In this document: one piece after another, positions 47,269 to 58,532 of the stretch
Layout: each line of letters starts with the position of its first letter
Position numbering within the stretch: position 1 is the stretch's first letter
Assembly: GCA_963580455.1 (NCBI GenBank)
Contig: OY756957.1
Span: forward strand, 5,151,001 to 5,215,000
DNA: 64,000 nucleotides
Origin: Euonymus europaeus
Taxonomy: Eukaryota > Streptophyta > Magnoliopsida > Celastrales > Celastraceae
Direction: 5' to 3'
The notes under the pieces: model-generated
What the model was told of the DNA's origin: nothing
The model's database searches: none
What the model saw: only the letters and a program-made list of their open reading frames with translations
Program-made: the position numbers and the translations under genes

Positions 47269-48243
47269 TTTAGGAGACGCCCAGACAGGAAAAATAGAGA
47301 GAAAGTGCGAGAGAATTCGAGGGAAAATTAAGATTGAAGAATTAACTCGAAAGGGAAACTCTCGGGAGATATTTGAATGGGAATCAATAACGGTCGAGAA
47401 TGAAGAGAAGATATAGGGATTTGTGTTATAAAGAGACGATGGTGAACACTGAAGGGTCTTGACCTATCTCAGTCTCAGCGACCGAAATTTACCAATTAAA
47501 ATTTTCCTATTTCCAAAAAAACATATATTTCTATTTTATTATTTTTTTGTTTTAGTTAAAGTTTCATAAAGCCCAAAAAAATAAAATAATTATTTTTAAG
47601 AAGTGGACCAACAGTTCCTATATATAATGTATGTTGTAAAAATCAGACCCGATGAATTGGAAAATTTATTACTTCATGAATTATTGAGGTGAAGTCAACT
47701 TTTAGTCTCAAGATTGATGATTTTTCGATTTGATGATTGATTATTTAAACGATCAAAGTCAACAATCTAAATTTTCGATTTGTTCTAAATAAGTAATTGG
47801 ATAAATTTTTGTTAATTTTAGACAATTAACGCGCTTGTTGACGGTTAAAAATTGCACGACTAAATATGACAACATCAAATACTGACCAAACAGAGCTGAC
47901 ATGACATAAAATAGTAAAAAGATATAAAAAAATAAAAGCCGATCAAAGTAATAATAAAAAAATAATCAAAACAAATAATCCTATGAAATTTTTTAGATTA
48001 TTGACTTATATCTTTTAAACTTTGAACAATCAATTATCAAAATGAAAAATGATCAATTTTTCAATGAGCAAAAGTTGACATGAATCCTGATTCAATAGAC
48101 TTGGATCCTAAATTATCAAATATATAGTTAATATTTGAACCACACACACACATATATATATAGTTCTTATACACTTCAGTATATATCTACATCGGAATTT
48201 ACACACACAAAATTTGAAAAAATTATATTTATATTTTTGATCA

Positions 48244-48460
48244 ATTTTACAAATCTATTTTGTTCGAAACAAAAATTAAATTCAATATAAAAAGTGCACG
48301 ATAATTCTGGATTTTACAAATCTATTTTGTTCGAAACAAAAATTAAATTCAATATAAAAAGTGCATGATATTCGATCATGGCTGGTTTCCAAAACAATTC
48401 CATCTGTAAGATCATATTCGATCATGGCTGGTTTCCAAAACAATTCCATCTGTAAGTAGG
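48244..48460. repeat. Two adjacent tandem duplications (67 bp x2, then 46 bp x2)
   Basis: ATTTTACAAATCTATTTTGT and the rest of a 67-bp unit occur at 48244 and again at 48311, nearly identical. Directly after, a 46-bp unit beginning TATTCGATCATGGCTGGTTT occurs at 48369 and at 48415. The near-identity implies recent events. Confidence 0.9.
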
Positions 48461-48826
48461 CTTTCCATCAATATCTTATATGAAAAAGATGTAATTGTTT
48501 AATATTCCATGCCAAGTTTGCAATAATTACTTTGTAAAAACTGAAATCCTGCCAGAGCTCTCCAGAGCTAAATATTTCACTTCATGCTAGCCAGAAAATA
48601 ATAAATTAATGTTAGAATAAAATGGCATTTTAACTTAAATGAGACTCTAACATGAACTTTAACTTAAACTAAACAAGTTGAGCCCAAGACTAAAAGAAGA
48701 TGACCGAAAGAGCAAAAGGCCCCGAAGGTTTGCTAGATGAAGCTCCAAGGAAAACAACCTCAAGAGAGATTTTATCACCTATCTTTTTGAAATTTCAGAA
48801 TGGAACCCTCCTTCTTCACAATGCTT

Positions 48827-48983
48827 TTGAATCGCATGAATCGTACGAATAGAATCGAATCGTATTGATTCCAGTGATTCAGTTTGTGAATCGCGCGATT
48901 CATACTTATTCACGATTCAAGCTATGATTCGAATCATTTTCTGTCAAAGTCGAATCAAATTGTGAATCGTACAATTCTGACAA
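48827..48983. mobile_element. Small hAT-like MITE rich in GAATCG
   Basis: A 157-bp segment between two copies of CAATGCTT (48819-48826 and 48984-48991), an 8-bp duplication. It begins TTGAATCGCATGAATCGTAC and, complemented, ends TTGTCAGAATTGTACGATTC, so the termini are imperfectly inverted. The interior repeats GAATCG/CGATTC many times. Noncoding. Confidence 0.6.
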
Positions 48984-50052
48984 CAATGCTTAAGTGAAGC
49001 CTCAGTCGATCTATGATAGCCTCAGGACGGACAATAATCAAGTAGAATTTGTTGGATACCTGTTCAAATTGCAGAAAGCATAACAAGATAATAAAGATAA
49101 CATTAATTCGGATGTATGATTCTAAAAGAAGAAGAAAAATGGTATAAAAAGTTTACTAAAGTATTTCCAATCTATAATAATTGATATGGGGAACAATTGA
49201 GACGGCCATGGCAGTTGCGAAGCAATCTTTTATGAAGATTTTTATAGTGTTCATTTACGGGGCTTGTGTATCCAAGTTTCATAACACGTTCAAGAGCTTT
49301 TATCGTTCGTTTGACAGAGCATATACGTTGAGCTTATAAGCTTAGCTTCTCTCAGCACATCAACTTATACACTGTCAGACATACTTTAAACATTATTCTA
49401 GTACGAAAACTATAATAAGATACTCAACTCTCTAGATCTGAGCTCCGGCCTCGTAACATGAGCTACAACTTCCACATTTATCAGAGGTTTAGCTGGGTTT
49501 TCAAGTTCAGTGCAAACTCAAATCAACTTTTAAATTGCAAGTCCCCAAAAAATGGAACTTCAATGAGAAGAGTCTCATGCCACAATATGGATAATCCACA
49601 TAAGAAAGCAATGTCCAAAGGACAAATCCTTCAGGTAACAATACGCCTACGAGCAAACAAATAGAAAGTTCCAAACGCAGAGCATCAGTGGGTATATCAA
49701 TGATGAAATGTAAAAACATATTCGAAAAATGTTGATGTATATGAATTCTGAAGGAGAAATAAACATAGAGTTCAAATGAGAAATAAAACAGACCATTGGT
49801 AAAGAGTACTTATTAACTCAAATTTTTGCCAGAGGAAGATGTCTGATTCATAGTGCAGGCAACAACTTCTCTTTCCAACAGAAGGTTTTGACATATCTAT
49901 CATCAACACCGTGGCATGTCGTTTTAAAAAAACAATAGAATCAGAAGAAGTTACTTAAGATGCCCTTGGAAAGATCAATGGGATATGTCCTGTTAAAGTA
50001 CTTATGCAAACTGAATGACAAATATTCTTCAAATAGTTTGGTGGCTACTTAC

Positions 50053-52500
50053 GGGCTTAACAAAGTCGACATGATCAACCTCTATAAAGCGTGGAGATGC
50101 CCCAGCAAAGGCATAAGCATTTGATAATGCAGGTTCAAATGCCTTGCGCATCAAAAATCCTCCAAATATCCGACCATGGGTATTCCTTTCCTGTGGCTGG
50201 CAGATCAAAGACCAAAGCTGGCATTTCACAGAAAACTCTACCTTCAGCCAACAATGCGTGAAGCCTGTATGTATCCTCATAGTATCACTTTATGTCCTGC
50301 TCTTTTCTTTTCCTCAGCTTGTTGCAAATTTTCATCCTCAGTCTTAGGTGATATCTGGTTAATAGCAGTTGATTTCCCACTCTTCGAGTCACGAGCAACA
50401 AATGTGAAGTTCACTACAAGCGCAAGTGAGTCTGATGGACCTGTTGTACCAGAAAATAATCTTTCACATTAAAACTCAAAAGAAAAAAAACCAGTGAAAC
50501 CAAAGAAAAAATGGATAAAAGGACATCATGTTGAGTGATCGATGATGCTTAAATAGCAAAACCTAACATCAAGCAAGCACGTTTGTCATCATGGTAGAAA
50601 ACTTTTATCACAAAACAGAGCAAAAGTTAAACTCAATGCTGTTTGGGAACTCTCGAAATAATCACAAAAATGTAAGGAAACCACTTGCCTCCTCAGGGAA
50701 AATTTCTTAACTGTTTTCTCGAGCATATTCTAATGTTGTGCCACAAGTCTTGCTGCTTGAACAGACCTCGCTCTACAAGCATCACACAGAAGTAATAGTA
50801 AGATAAAAGACATGGCATGATAGGTAACATACACTTATAAATGGTAGAATAATTCGCCTCTAATAACAGATGAAAAACCCTTATGCTAGATCAATTCTTT
50901 CATTATAAGCCGAGGAGTAAAGAACCTCAAATTCAATGAACATTTGATAAGAAAATTTAAGCTTTGATTTATGATTTCTAATGACACCGCATAAATTTTC
51001 CCTGCAAGATTCGACACTTTTCCTGCTTAAGACCCTCTCTCCAATTCCCACACCAAGTCATATAAATGCTGACACGTTCAGAATAAAACGATTTTTTCCA
51101 GTAATTGAATCTATTATGGAGACAGAAAATAATAAGTTGAATCTGAATGTATCCACTAGATTATGCAGTAGCATGCATATTCTAGATGAAAAGGAGCTCC
51201 TGCCAACTGAACAAAACTCTAGATTTTTATGTTGCTTAATTCCACTACATTCATATTATATAGCACATACTAATTGTACAAACATATCACTAATTTCCAT
51301 ACGAAGAAATCGTTTGCTAAAACTCACACCCTTGAAACATTACCAAAGGTTAAGGTTGATTTGAAACCCGAGTAAATCACTATAAATAGTACATGGCTTG
51401 ATTTAATTTTGAAGTAGATATGATTATTTGATAGTAACAAAATACATACAAAGATCACTTGTAACAAATCTAACATTTTATTGCTGGCCTGAAAATCTCC
51501 ATGGATGACCGTCCAAACATGTTCAGCACCCTTTATCTTCAAATCAGCAGACACTGATTGGCTTCTTCAGAACCATCCTGTCAACAGAAGCAGTGACCAA
51601 TAACAGTGGCCTTGTAGTTCCATCATCATTGAAGCAATGCTGGTCAGCCAGAAAACAAATAAATCACAATGACCGATGCCCATTCCTATCATGTTAACTA
51701 CAATGGATTTCTGCTGTCATGCCTCATGCCTAAGCTAGTGCAGAAGCATAAATTAATTAGCAGGAAGTGAAGGAATAGGCAGTGAAAGCTAATTGCCAAT
51801 GCGGATTGCGGACTTTACGAATAATAAAAATTTAAATTTCACTCAGAGTGAAATTTGCACAAGAAATTTAGAAAATAGTCCATCCAATGACAATTATCTA
51901 TGAATGTTAAAGTCACAAAACTTAACTTTTGTTTAATCGTATTAATCCAGTCGGGAAGAACACCCTTTTGAATATAATCTTTGAGAGTTTATTCATTTGC
52001 CCAGAATTTAACTAGGGAAGGAGACAAAACAATTCACTGAAACTGAATACTGAATATAGTTCTAAAAAAATTAACCAAATGAACAAAAACAAGATTAAGA
52101 ATCATAGTTCAGAGCTGAAATTATGAAATCCTTGATACTGTATAGTTTGGCATTTAGGCAAGAATAGTTTGAGATTACCTTATAGGATATAGTTCCAGCA
52201 AGAGCATCGAGATCTTCTACCAGTTTCCCCATGCTGATCTCATTCCATGGATTCCTGTACTGCTCTCTGATTATGTAATCACTAGAAAACTCGTAAAGAA
52301 CGCTAGTCCTGCTCTTTGAAGAGCTTTTTGCAGCCAATTCACTCTCAACAAGAGTTCCGATGACCACCTCGAAAACCGATCTGGGTTGATTGAATTTGTG
52401 CAATAATGGATCAAACAGGAGGTTATTCAAACGGGAAACAAACGCTTGGACTGGTGCTGATGAAGGTTTGAGAAGGTGGTAACAGAGTTGTTTTGATAGC
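50053..52500 (-). pseudogene. ACOT9-like acyl-CoA thioesterase, decayed
   Basis: Exon-like pieces on the minus strand correspond in order to plant mitochondrial-type acyl-CoA thioesterase 9/10: about 52500-52179 (SSDYIIREQYRNPWNEI, LVEDLDALAGTISYK), 51639 to about 51485 (HCFNDDGTTRPLLLVTASVD, VLKKPISV) and about 50440-50053 (SLALVVNFTFVARDSKSGK, LLAEGRVFCEMPAL, NTHGRIFGGFLMRKAF, FIEVDHVDFVKP). Intact relatives carry two hot-dog domains and cleave acyl-CoA to fatty acid and CoA. Here the first exon has no ATG in frame, a frameshift follows KKPISV, a stop interrupts the EEKKRAG segment, and bases are missing between FCEMPAL and ICQPQ. These lesions make a working enzyme very unlikely. Confidence 0.85.
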
Positions 52501-53186
52501 TACTTTTCATTCTCTTTTCTCTCGATTAACAAAACCTCTGCATTTCACTCATCCATTCTCCATTAAAATTTAATCTCGAAGCATTGGTGTGCCAAAAAAC
52601 ATTTAAGATGATTTTTTAAAAAAATCATAAATATGTAATATTTAGTATGATAGATTTAATTATTATTTTTTATTTGAAATAAAAATTAAATTATGACTAT
52701 CAAAAATATGATATTTTGATTTTATATTTAATGATTTAAAATTATCATGTCATACCATATAAACAAAATAGAGTCATATTTAATGATCAATCCATCACAT
52801 AAGCGGGTTAACTTCTCTAAATTCCAAAAACACGTGGAAATCATGGTTTTGGGCAAAATTTCAAATTTTGCATTATCAAATTGGGACATTTTATCTTTCA
52901 TTGATCAAATTTAGAAAGTCGTAATCTATCGATGGTCAAAAAATACTTAATCCATATATTTTATATTGAATTTATTTTTAATGTACCAAATAGATCTGTT
53001 GGATGACCACTATTAGGTGCACTGGCCATTCTTTTGGTGTAAATGAAACCTTTCTAGGGTGGGGAAAAGGTCAAACATTGGATTTTTATCAAATTTCTAA
53101 GGGAATTAGAAATAGCAAATCAACCATATCCATAGATAACTCCACAAAAGGAGGAAAACCCTACATTAATTTACACCAAATTTTCA
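52501..53186. other. Intergenic AT-rich region
   Basis: No supported gene. It separates the ACOT9-like pseudogene from the RALF-like peptide gene and includes the promoter of the latter towards its right end. Confidence 0.4.
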
Positions 53187-53193
53187 CTATAAA
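53187..53193 (+). promoter_or_regulatory. TATA box of the RALF-like gene
   Basis: TATAAAT in the context CACTATAAATTTCACAC, about 125 bp before the ATG, which would give a leader of about 90-100 bases. No other TATA-like element at suitable distance is as good. Confidence 0.5.
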
Positions 53194-53314
53194 TTTCACA
53201 CAACTAGCTTTCACGAGAAAACATTCACAATCAACAATCACCACACAAGAAAAGGAAGAAAAGAAAAGGATCGATCGAGTCTAATATATAAATTATCTAT
53301 CATCTAATTAAGAT

Positions 53315-53527
53315 ATGGCAAGCTCTTCCAACTTGAACAAGTGCTGCTGTATATTTGTTTTGGTGCTTATTGTTAGCATGACAGCGCTTAGCCACACTGC
53401 CTTTGCAGTAGAAACTGTCAATTTAGGAGATGCAGATCCAGCAGCTAGTGGTGAACAAGTTCCTGAAGAGGCTAATGAATATACAAGAGGTTGCAGCGCT
53501 GCGCAAAGATGCCGCGGCGGTAATTGA
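53315..53527 (+). CDS. Short secreted RALF-like peptide with only the C-terminal Cys pair
   Basis: Single exon, 70 residues. A signal peptide with hydrophobic core CCCIFVLVLIVSMTALS ends near an Ala-Phe-Ala site (about residue 31). An acidic spacer (VNLGDADPAASGEQVPEEAN) leads into EYTRGCSAAQRCRGG, which matches the C-terminal signature of RALF peptides (YxRGCSxxxRCR). RALFs are extracellular signals that bind CrRLK1L receptor kinases such as FERONIA and alkalinise the apoplast. Absent are the YISY receptor-binding motif, the RRxL processing site and the first cysteine pair. Clade IV RALFs lack the first two but normally keep four Cys. It could be a divergent minimal RALF, a 5'-truncated duplicate that acquired a start, or a misassignment based on a short motif. 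TATA box and leader support expression. Confidence 0.7.
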   Translation: MASSSNLNKCCCIFVLVLIVSMTALSHTAFAVETVNLGDADPAASGEQVPEEANEYTRGCSAAQRCRGGN

Positions 53528-53534
53528 TCATATA

Positions 53535-53588
53535 CACACACACCCCCACCCCCACCCCCACCTACACCCCCCCAACCTCCCCCAACCC

Positions 53589-53637
<49 letters not shown>

Positions 53638-53706
53638 TTTGCTTTGTTTTGAATAAAAGTATTCCTAATTGGAATATGATTACATGTAATATATATATAT
53701 ATATAT
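53535..53706. repeat. Microsatellites: CA/CCCCCA tract and (AT)n
   Basis: Immediately after the RALF-like stop codon come an ACACAC stretch and C-rich CCCCCA repeats (to about 53590), then a long (AT)n run (about 53591-53634), and a second AT/GTAT run near 53689-53720. These lie in the presumed 3' UTR and are expected to be length-polymorphic. Confidence 0.95.
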
Positions 53707-53939
53707 GTATGTATGTATATGATTGAGTTGACTTCTTGTCTGTAAATCTTCGTTAATTTTTATTGTACATGTACTTTCTTTTTCATAAATCTGGGAAATG
53801 CTTCTTTGAAGTGTCAAAGCGAGTTCTCACATTTGCACAAGGTGGCCAGAAACCAAACAAACGAAAGGAAAGAGAAGAAAAACTTCCATGTTCCCTATGA
53901 AAGAACGTCCAGTGCATTGTGTCAATGGAAATGATAGCC

Positions 53940-54110
53940 TTAGCAGACAAATCGCTCTAGGTTAAAATACTTAGCCAAATCCGTAGGAGCCATGTAATTT
54001 GGCACTGGAAGAGGAGGTAGATATATAGTTAGGCGGTCATCCTTCATTGGCAAGTTGAACGGAGCTAGAATCTGCTCCACTGCATTCCTCTTGCTCACTT
54101 GGACAAGCAT
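53940..54110 (-). other. Short unassigned ORF (56 codons)
   Basis: An ATG-to-stop frame encoding a peptide with NAVEQILAPFNLPMKDD and YLPPLPVPNYMAPTDL. The composition looks like real protein rather than random AT-rich translation, and it could be a remnant exon of a lost gene. I do not recognise it, and a stop lies just upstream of the ATG. No splice partner was found. Confidence 0.25.
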
Positions 54111-54391
54111 GGACACTTATCAGTGGGCGGATCCAGGAATTCACAGAAACTGTTTTAATTTAGACAGGACTATTGTATTTCTGCTTTTTTTCTTTCCTGG
54201 AAATTGGAGTTGAATAAAATCAAAAAATAGTAAACAGTTTCTGGAAAATGAATGAATTGAATTTGAAAAGTAAGAAATCTTGAGAGTTTTTGAACCCAAA
54301 AGAATGTTGAGGGAGAAAATGATGTCCAAATTAATGGAGACAAATAAAGAAAATTTATATTTCTTGAATCACTTTCGTTGAAAATTAATAA

Positions 54392-56332
54392 TTAAGATCG
54401 ATATTCATCCTCCACTGTAGCCATAACCATTCTACTGAGAGGACTAGGCCCAAGCTTTTTTCTTCTCATCAAATTCCTCCTCCTGATAACCTCCATTTGA
54501 TTCCTCCTCCTAATTTGCATCATTGCCTCCTCTTCCACCACAAATCTCCTCATCAACACATCATCCCGCAACGATTTTCCACGGAAAATAACTCTTTTTC
54601 CTTCCATGCTAAGCCTTGCACTAGGAAATCTCTCTTGGGTTGGAAATGATTTTGATGAATATCTCGGATAACTGTTGCTTCTTCTCGGTGGAACATCGGC
54701 TCGGAAAACTTCATTGTAGGAAGAAATTGGAGCGCATAGGCAAACCCTAGTGAAGGAGGAGGCAACCCTAAGGGAAATGCATTTTCTCAACTTATTATTG
54801 TTGTTGTTGTTTATCACGGTAGACGATGATGACCTATTAGGGTTTGCAAGTGTTGTTGGACAATTGACCACCGTTGACTTGGAAACAGTTTTCCATATTG
54901 TCAAATCTTTCGCCCTCGTCGTCGAAGAAGACTTGGAAAATGGCCTCCATCTCCATAGACTTGACATCTCCATTGCTCTTTGATACCAAGGCTTCCTACA
55001 AGTGCACGTCAAGCAAAGAAAAAAAACCCAGATTAACCAATCATCATTGATCAGTCTCACTATAAATATAAATAAATATTATTGGAGTCTCACGTCGATT
55101 GGGTTTGAGGAAAATATGGTGTTACATCCCATCATCTAATAGGTTTTTTAGGTGGTGGAACATAGGGCTAAAATGTTGATAAATATACATATACATTCTG
55201 TGTGTGTGTGTGACAAACCTTGGATTCATAGCAATAGCAGGTTTACGTCATTAGTTTTCTCAAAAAGAAAAGGCTGGTTTTAGGTCATTAGTGGGGAGTT
55301 GGGTTCATGACCACAAACCACTTTATTAAGGAGGATCTCCAGTGATGCCTTTAATAACCTGATATTCTGCATTTCTGCAGTCAATGTTCATATTCCAATA
55401 TATCTAAGTTCAGGTTGAAAGTTGAACGAATCTTTGAATATTTCTGCTGTCGTACATCTCTTTTTTGGTGTTTTAAACTAAAAAGGAAGAGCTAATAGTT
55501 GTCCACAACAAACCATATTAGGACAAGGTGCAATATTTGACTCGTTCCAAAAAAATAAAAGTATTTGACTCGGTCTTGAGAATTAATCTTTACAAAGGCA
55601 ATTAGAGTGGATGGAGGAACTTCACAATTCGATAGAGTATGAAATTTGTATGTAATGGTATAAAAATAATCGGACTAAATGATGTGTAGTAGAAAAAATC
55701 TGATAGAACATGCATGTATATACCTCTCAAATCGTTGGATGTGAATTTCAAACTCTGGAAATTATATAATTTCCGGAAAGCACCAAAATTCAATTTTTGG
55801 ACAAAAAAATTCAAAGATTATTAGTAAAACCCACAAACCCATAAGTACTAATTCAGCCCTGTACCCAAAAAAATAAAATCAATTAGGCTAAATTTGGTCG
55901 AATTGAGATAATAGATCTGAACCCAACAAGACCCGATTGGACCCATAAGCAAGCCCCATCAAATTGGGCTGAATTTGATTACACTGAATATCATGCATTA
56001 ATGTCAAATATCTTCTACGGACAGGAATTGAACCAGGAAGAGATAAATAATTGCCATTTAACTTTCAAGAAACTAGTCATTAATCCTTACACAGAAGGAC
56101 ACATGCATTTATGGGAAGGAAGTGAAAACTAATTGTCTTATAATAATTTGTGATTCTCACATAATCTCATTTGTTTAATTAATCTGTTCAGTTGCATCGA
56201 TAAAATGTGAAGACTTTAATGATCCAGGAAATGAAAAAAAAAAACAGAAAAGATCACATTTATATATATATTAGAAAGATAATAAGTGATAGTGAAGCAG
56301 TACCTTGTGCTTGAACCCTTTGGATCTTGCAT
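54392..56332 (-). CDS. Unrecognised plant protein of 210 aa, basic C-terminus
   Basis: Two exons: 56332-56304 (ATG) and 54995-54392, joined in phase by a GT-AG intron of 1.3 kb. The N-terminus reads MQDPKGSSTRKPWYQRAMEM, and the KPWYQRAMEM part looks like a conserved motif. The middle is Ser/Thr/Asn-rich, including an Asn run coded by AAC/AAT repeats (about residues 71-76). The last 80 residues are strongly basic with probable helices (RVIFRGKSLRDDVLMRRFVV, EEEAMMQIRRRNQMEV, RRRNLMRRKK) and end PSPLSRMVMATVEDEYRS. No membrane segment or enzyme motif is seen; a nuclear or nucleic-acid-associated role is conceivable but not shown. The model rests on splice signals, phase and the conserved look of the two ends. 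Confidence 0.72.
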
Positions 56333-58532
56333 GAACAAACTGAGACAGAGACAGAGACAAGTGTGAGTTTGTGGTTTGAGGGAGAAGAAGAGGAGACAAT
56401 GTTTTCATCTGAACAGAGAATGAGTGAGAGAAGTGAAGGCCTTTTTCCTTGACATTGAATGAATGAGTGAAAGATGCATGGGTTGGCAAATATACTTTCC
56501 CTTTTCTCACATTTATTAATTATTTAATATAGTAACACACCCAATTTCAAGATACGTACGTAAACAACACTGTGCATTAAATTCTTGTAGTGGATGAGAT
56601 GGGAGATAAAACATATACGTATATATCCTTAATTTCACATAATATGTAGGTAGATTAACTTGTAGTTTGCATCCTTGTAACTCTATCATTAAGCTTAAAT
56701 TCACTTGTAAAACCCCAATTTTAAACCCAAAAAAACACAGTACTTTTGATTAAATTTATAACTACACTTCTCTTTATCTTCTTTAATAAAAGAAAGTAAA
56801 AAAAAAAAATGCTATTGATTGAATGTTTACTTTATAGGACATGTGAAGGTATCAGAATTCAGACAGCCTTATGATGTTCATCTCTCGTTAATTATTACAT
56901 GATTTGGGACCAAAGTCTAAGATCCAGTTAGGCACCCATTCATTTGCTTAACTCATGCTTGTGCCTCCATTTTTGTCGGAATAATCATAGATTATTTTGG
57001 AATTTAAATATATAATCTCAAAAAGACATTAATTTTTGAAGGATTTCGATCATGTGACGCACTTACGCTTTTTTCTTCTTCTAATTTTGACAAAAAAAAG
57101 GAGAAATAACCCTTTTTGATTAAAAAGAGAGAGAGAGAGAGGAGAGAAAACCCAATTTTTGATAGGATCATAGATGAATTATCAATGGCTTTGATTTACC
57201 AAAAAAAAAAAAACTCAAATTTCTCTTAAAACTATTATTTAATAAATATCATAATTCATTGTGGGGATTAATGTCTTGTAGAACTATATAAAGCTGCTGC
57301 AAGTAGAAAAAGACATGATGATGGAAGATGTTGGGTTAGAGAATGCCACCCAGTACATAAAGCAGTTTTCTTTTATAAAATTCTATGTGAGAATTTGATT
57401 AGAAAAATTAGCATTTTTTTGTTGAGTTAATGCTCCACAGCCATGATGTGAATAGCCCTATTATGCCCTGATCACAATCATTTAGGATTTAGCTCAAAAT
57501 TTGAAGTGAGAAAAAGGTTAATTAAAAAATCCGGATCTCAATTCTCAAGGCATTAGTTGGGGAAATGCTTGTTTTGGGTCAAAAGCCAATATGGTTTTCA
57601 GTAATCTTTTTCTGCTTTTGTACATTGTAGACCATACAAATCATTTTGTCCACTTTGGGTTACAAATCAAGACTACCCCACCAAAAGGTAGGAAGAAGGA
57701 TTAAATTAATAACTACAATTCTTCCAACGAAAATCGGTTGTGACATGTCATGAAATTTGGCTTACTACATTTTATACATTAAATATTTTCGTAGACAATG
57801 TGAGATTTATAGTACTAGACCCCTTCGCCACTCGATAGCTCTGCCAACACCACCAAACTTGCATTTCAGAAAGTTGTGACACCTGCCTACTCGAGCTGAA
57901 TACTACATTTATAACAGCTGCACTATATATAAAATTGCAGGTTGTACTCTTTCTCACGATTAGATATCCGCTCTCTCCCTCCAATGGTTCAAATGTTCAC
58001 CGCCTTTTTAGAAAAATAAAAATATTAAAAAAATTATATTTATATTTTGATCGTTATTATACTTAATAACAATTATTACTTTGTTCTTTCAAACACAAGC
58101 CTTAATTGAACCTAGGATAATAAAATATTTTGCCCAAATGCACCGCACGTCACCTCCATTGTAGCACTAGCTCCCTCAATAAGGAGCCCATACCATATTC
58201 CCAATGGCACTTAAGACCAAACTTAAAAGCCCAAATCGATCATTGCACAGCCCAATTGAAAAACAATAGGATCTGGCCTCCCAGGTCATCCAAGAAAACA
58301 ACCATATGCAAATATCACGAGGCACTCCACATTAAATTCAATTTAATAAGGTATTGTTGGAGGTGGTCAAAGTCTGAGACCAAACATTTTCTGAGAAGGT
58401 CTGTTCGGTTGTTCGATTTAGAGTACATCTAACGGATTATAACATGTATTTTATCAAATCGGTTTTTATGGGCCACTATTTCATGGCTAATGGGTCAAGC
58501 CTTATTGATGGTTTTATTAGTGATGAGCACCT
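56333..58532. other. Intergenic region
   Basis: The first 200 bases or so (to about 56520, with AGACAGAGACAGAGACA and GAGAGAAG tracts) look like the 5' UTR and promoter of the preceding minus-strand gene. The rest is AT-rich without a supported gene. At 57970-58000 CTCTCTCCCTCCAATGGTTC then AAATGTTCACCGCC recurs almost identically at 60926-60958 in front of the BAGP1-like gene. Confidence 0.4.

Larger units (their letters stand above)
47269..50052. other. Intergenic region with tandem duplications and a small transposon
   Basis: The first few hundred bases are the promoter of the minus-strand charged-protein gene. The rest is AT-rich and without a supported gene. It contains nested tandem duplications (48244-48460) and a 157-bp hAT-like MITE (48827-48983). 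Near 49790-49900 a minus-strand segment (VGKRSCCLHYE) resembles the next exon of the ACOT9-like pseudogene, but weakly. Confidence 0.4.

Noticed and set aside
53430..53726. 98-codon plus-strand ORF overlapping the RALF-like gene
   Set aside because: It is a shifted frame of the RALF-like gene running through the His/Pro and Ile/Tyr repeats encoded by the microsatellites.
56570..56590. CTTGTAGTG resembling a CACTA end
   Set aside because: No subterminal repeats and no partner terminus; a nine-base match can occur by chance.
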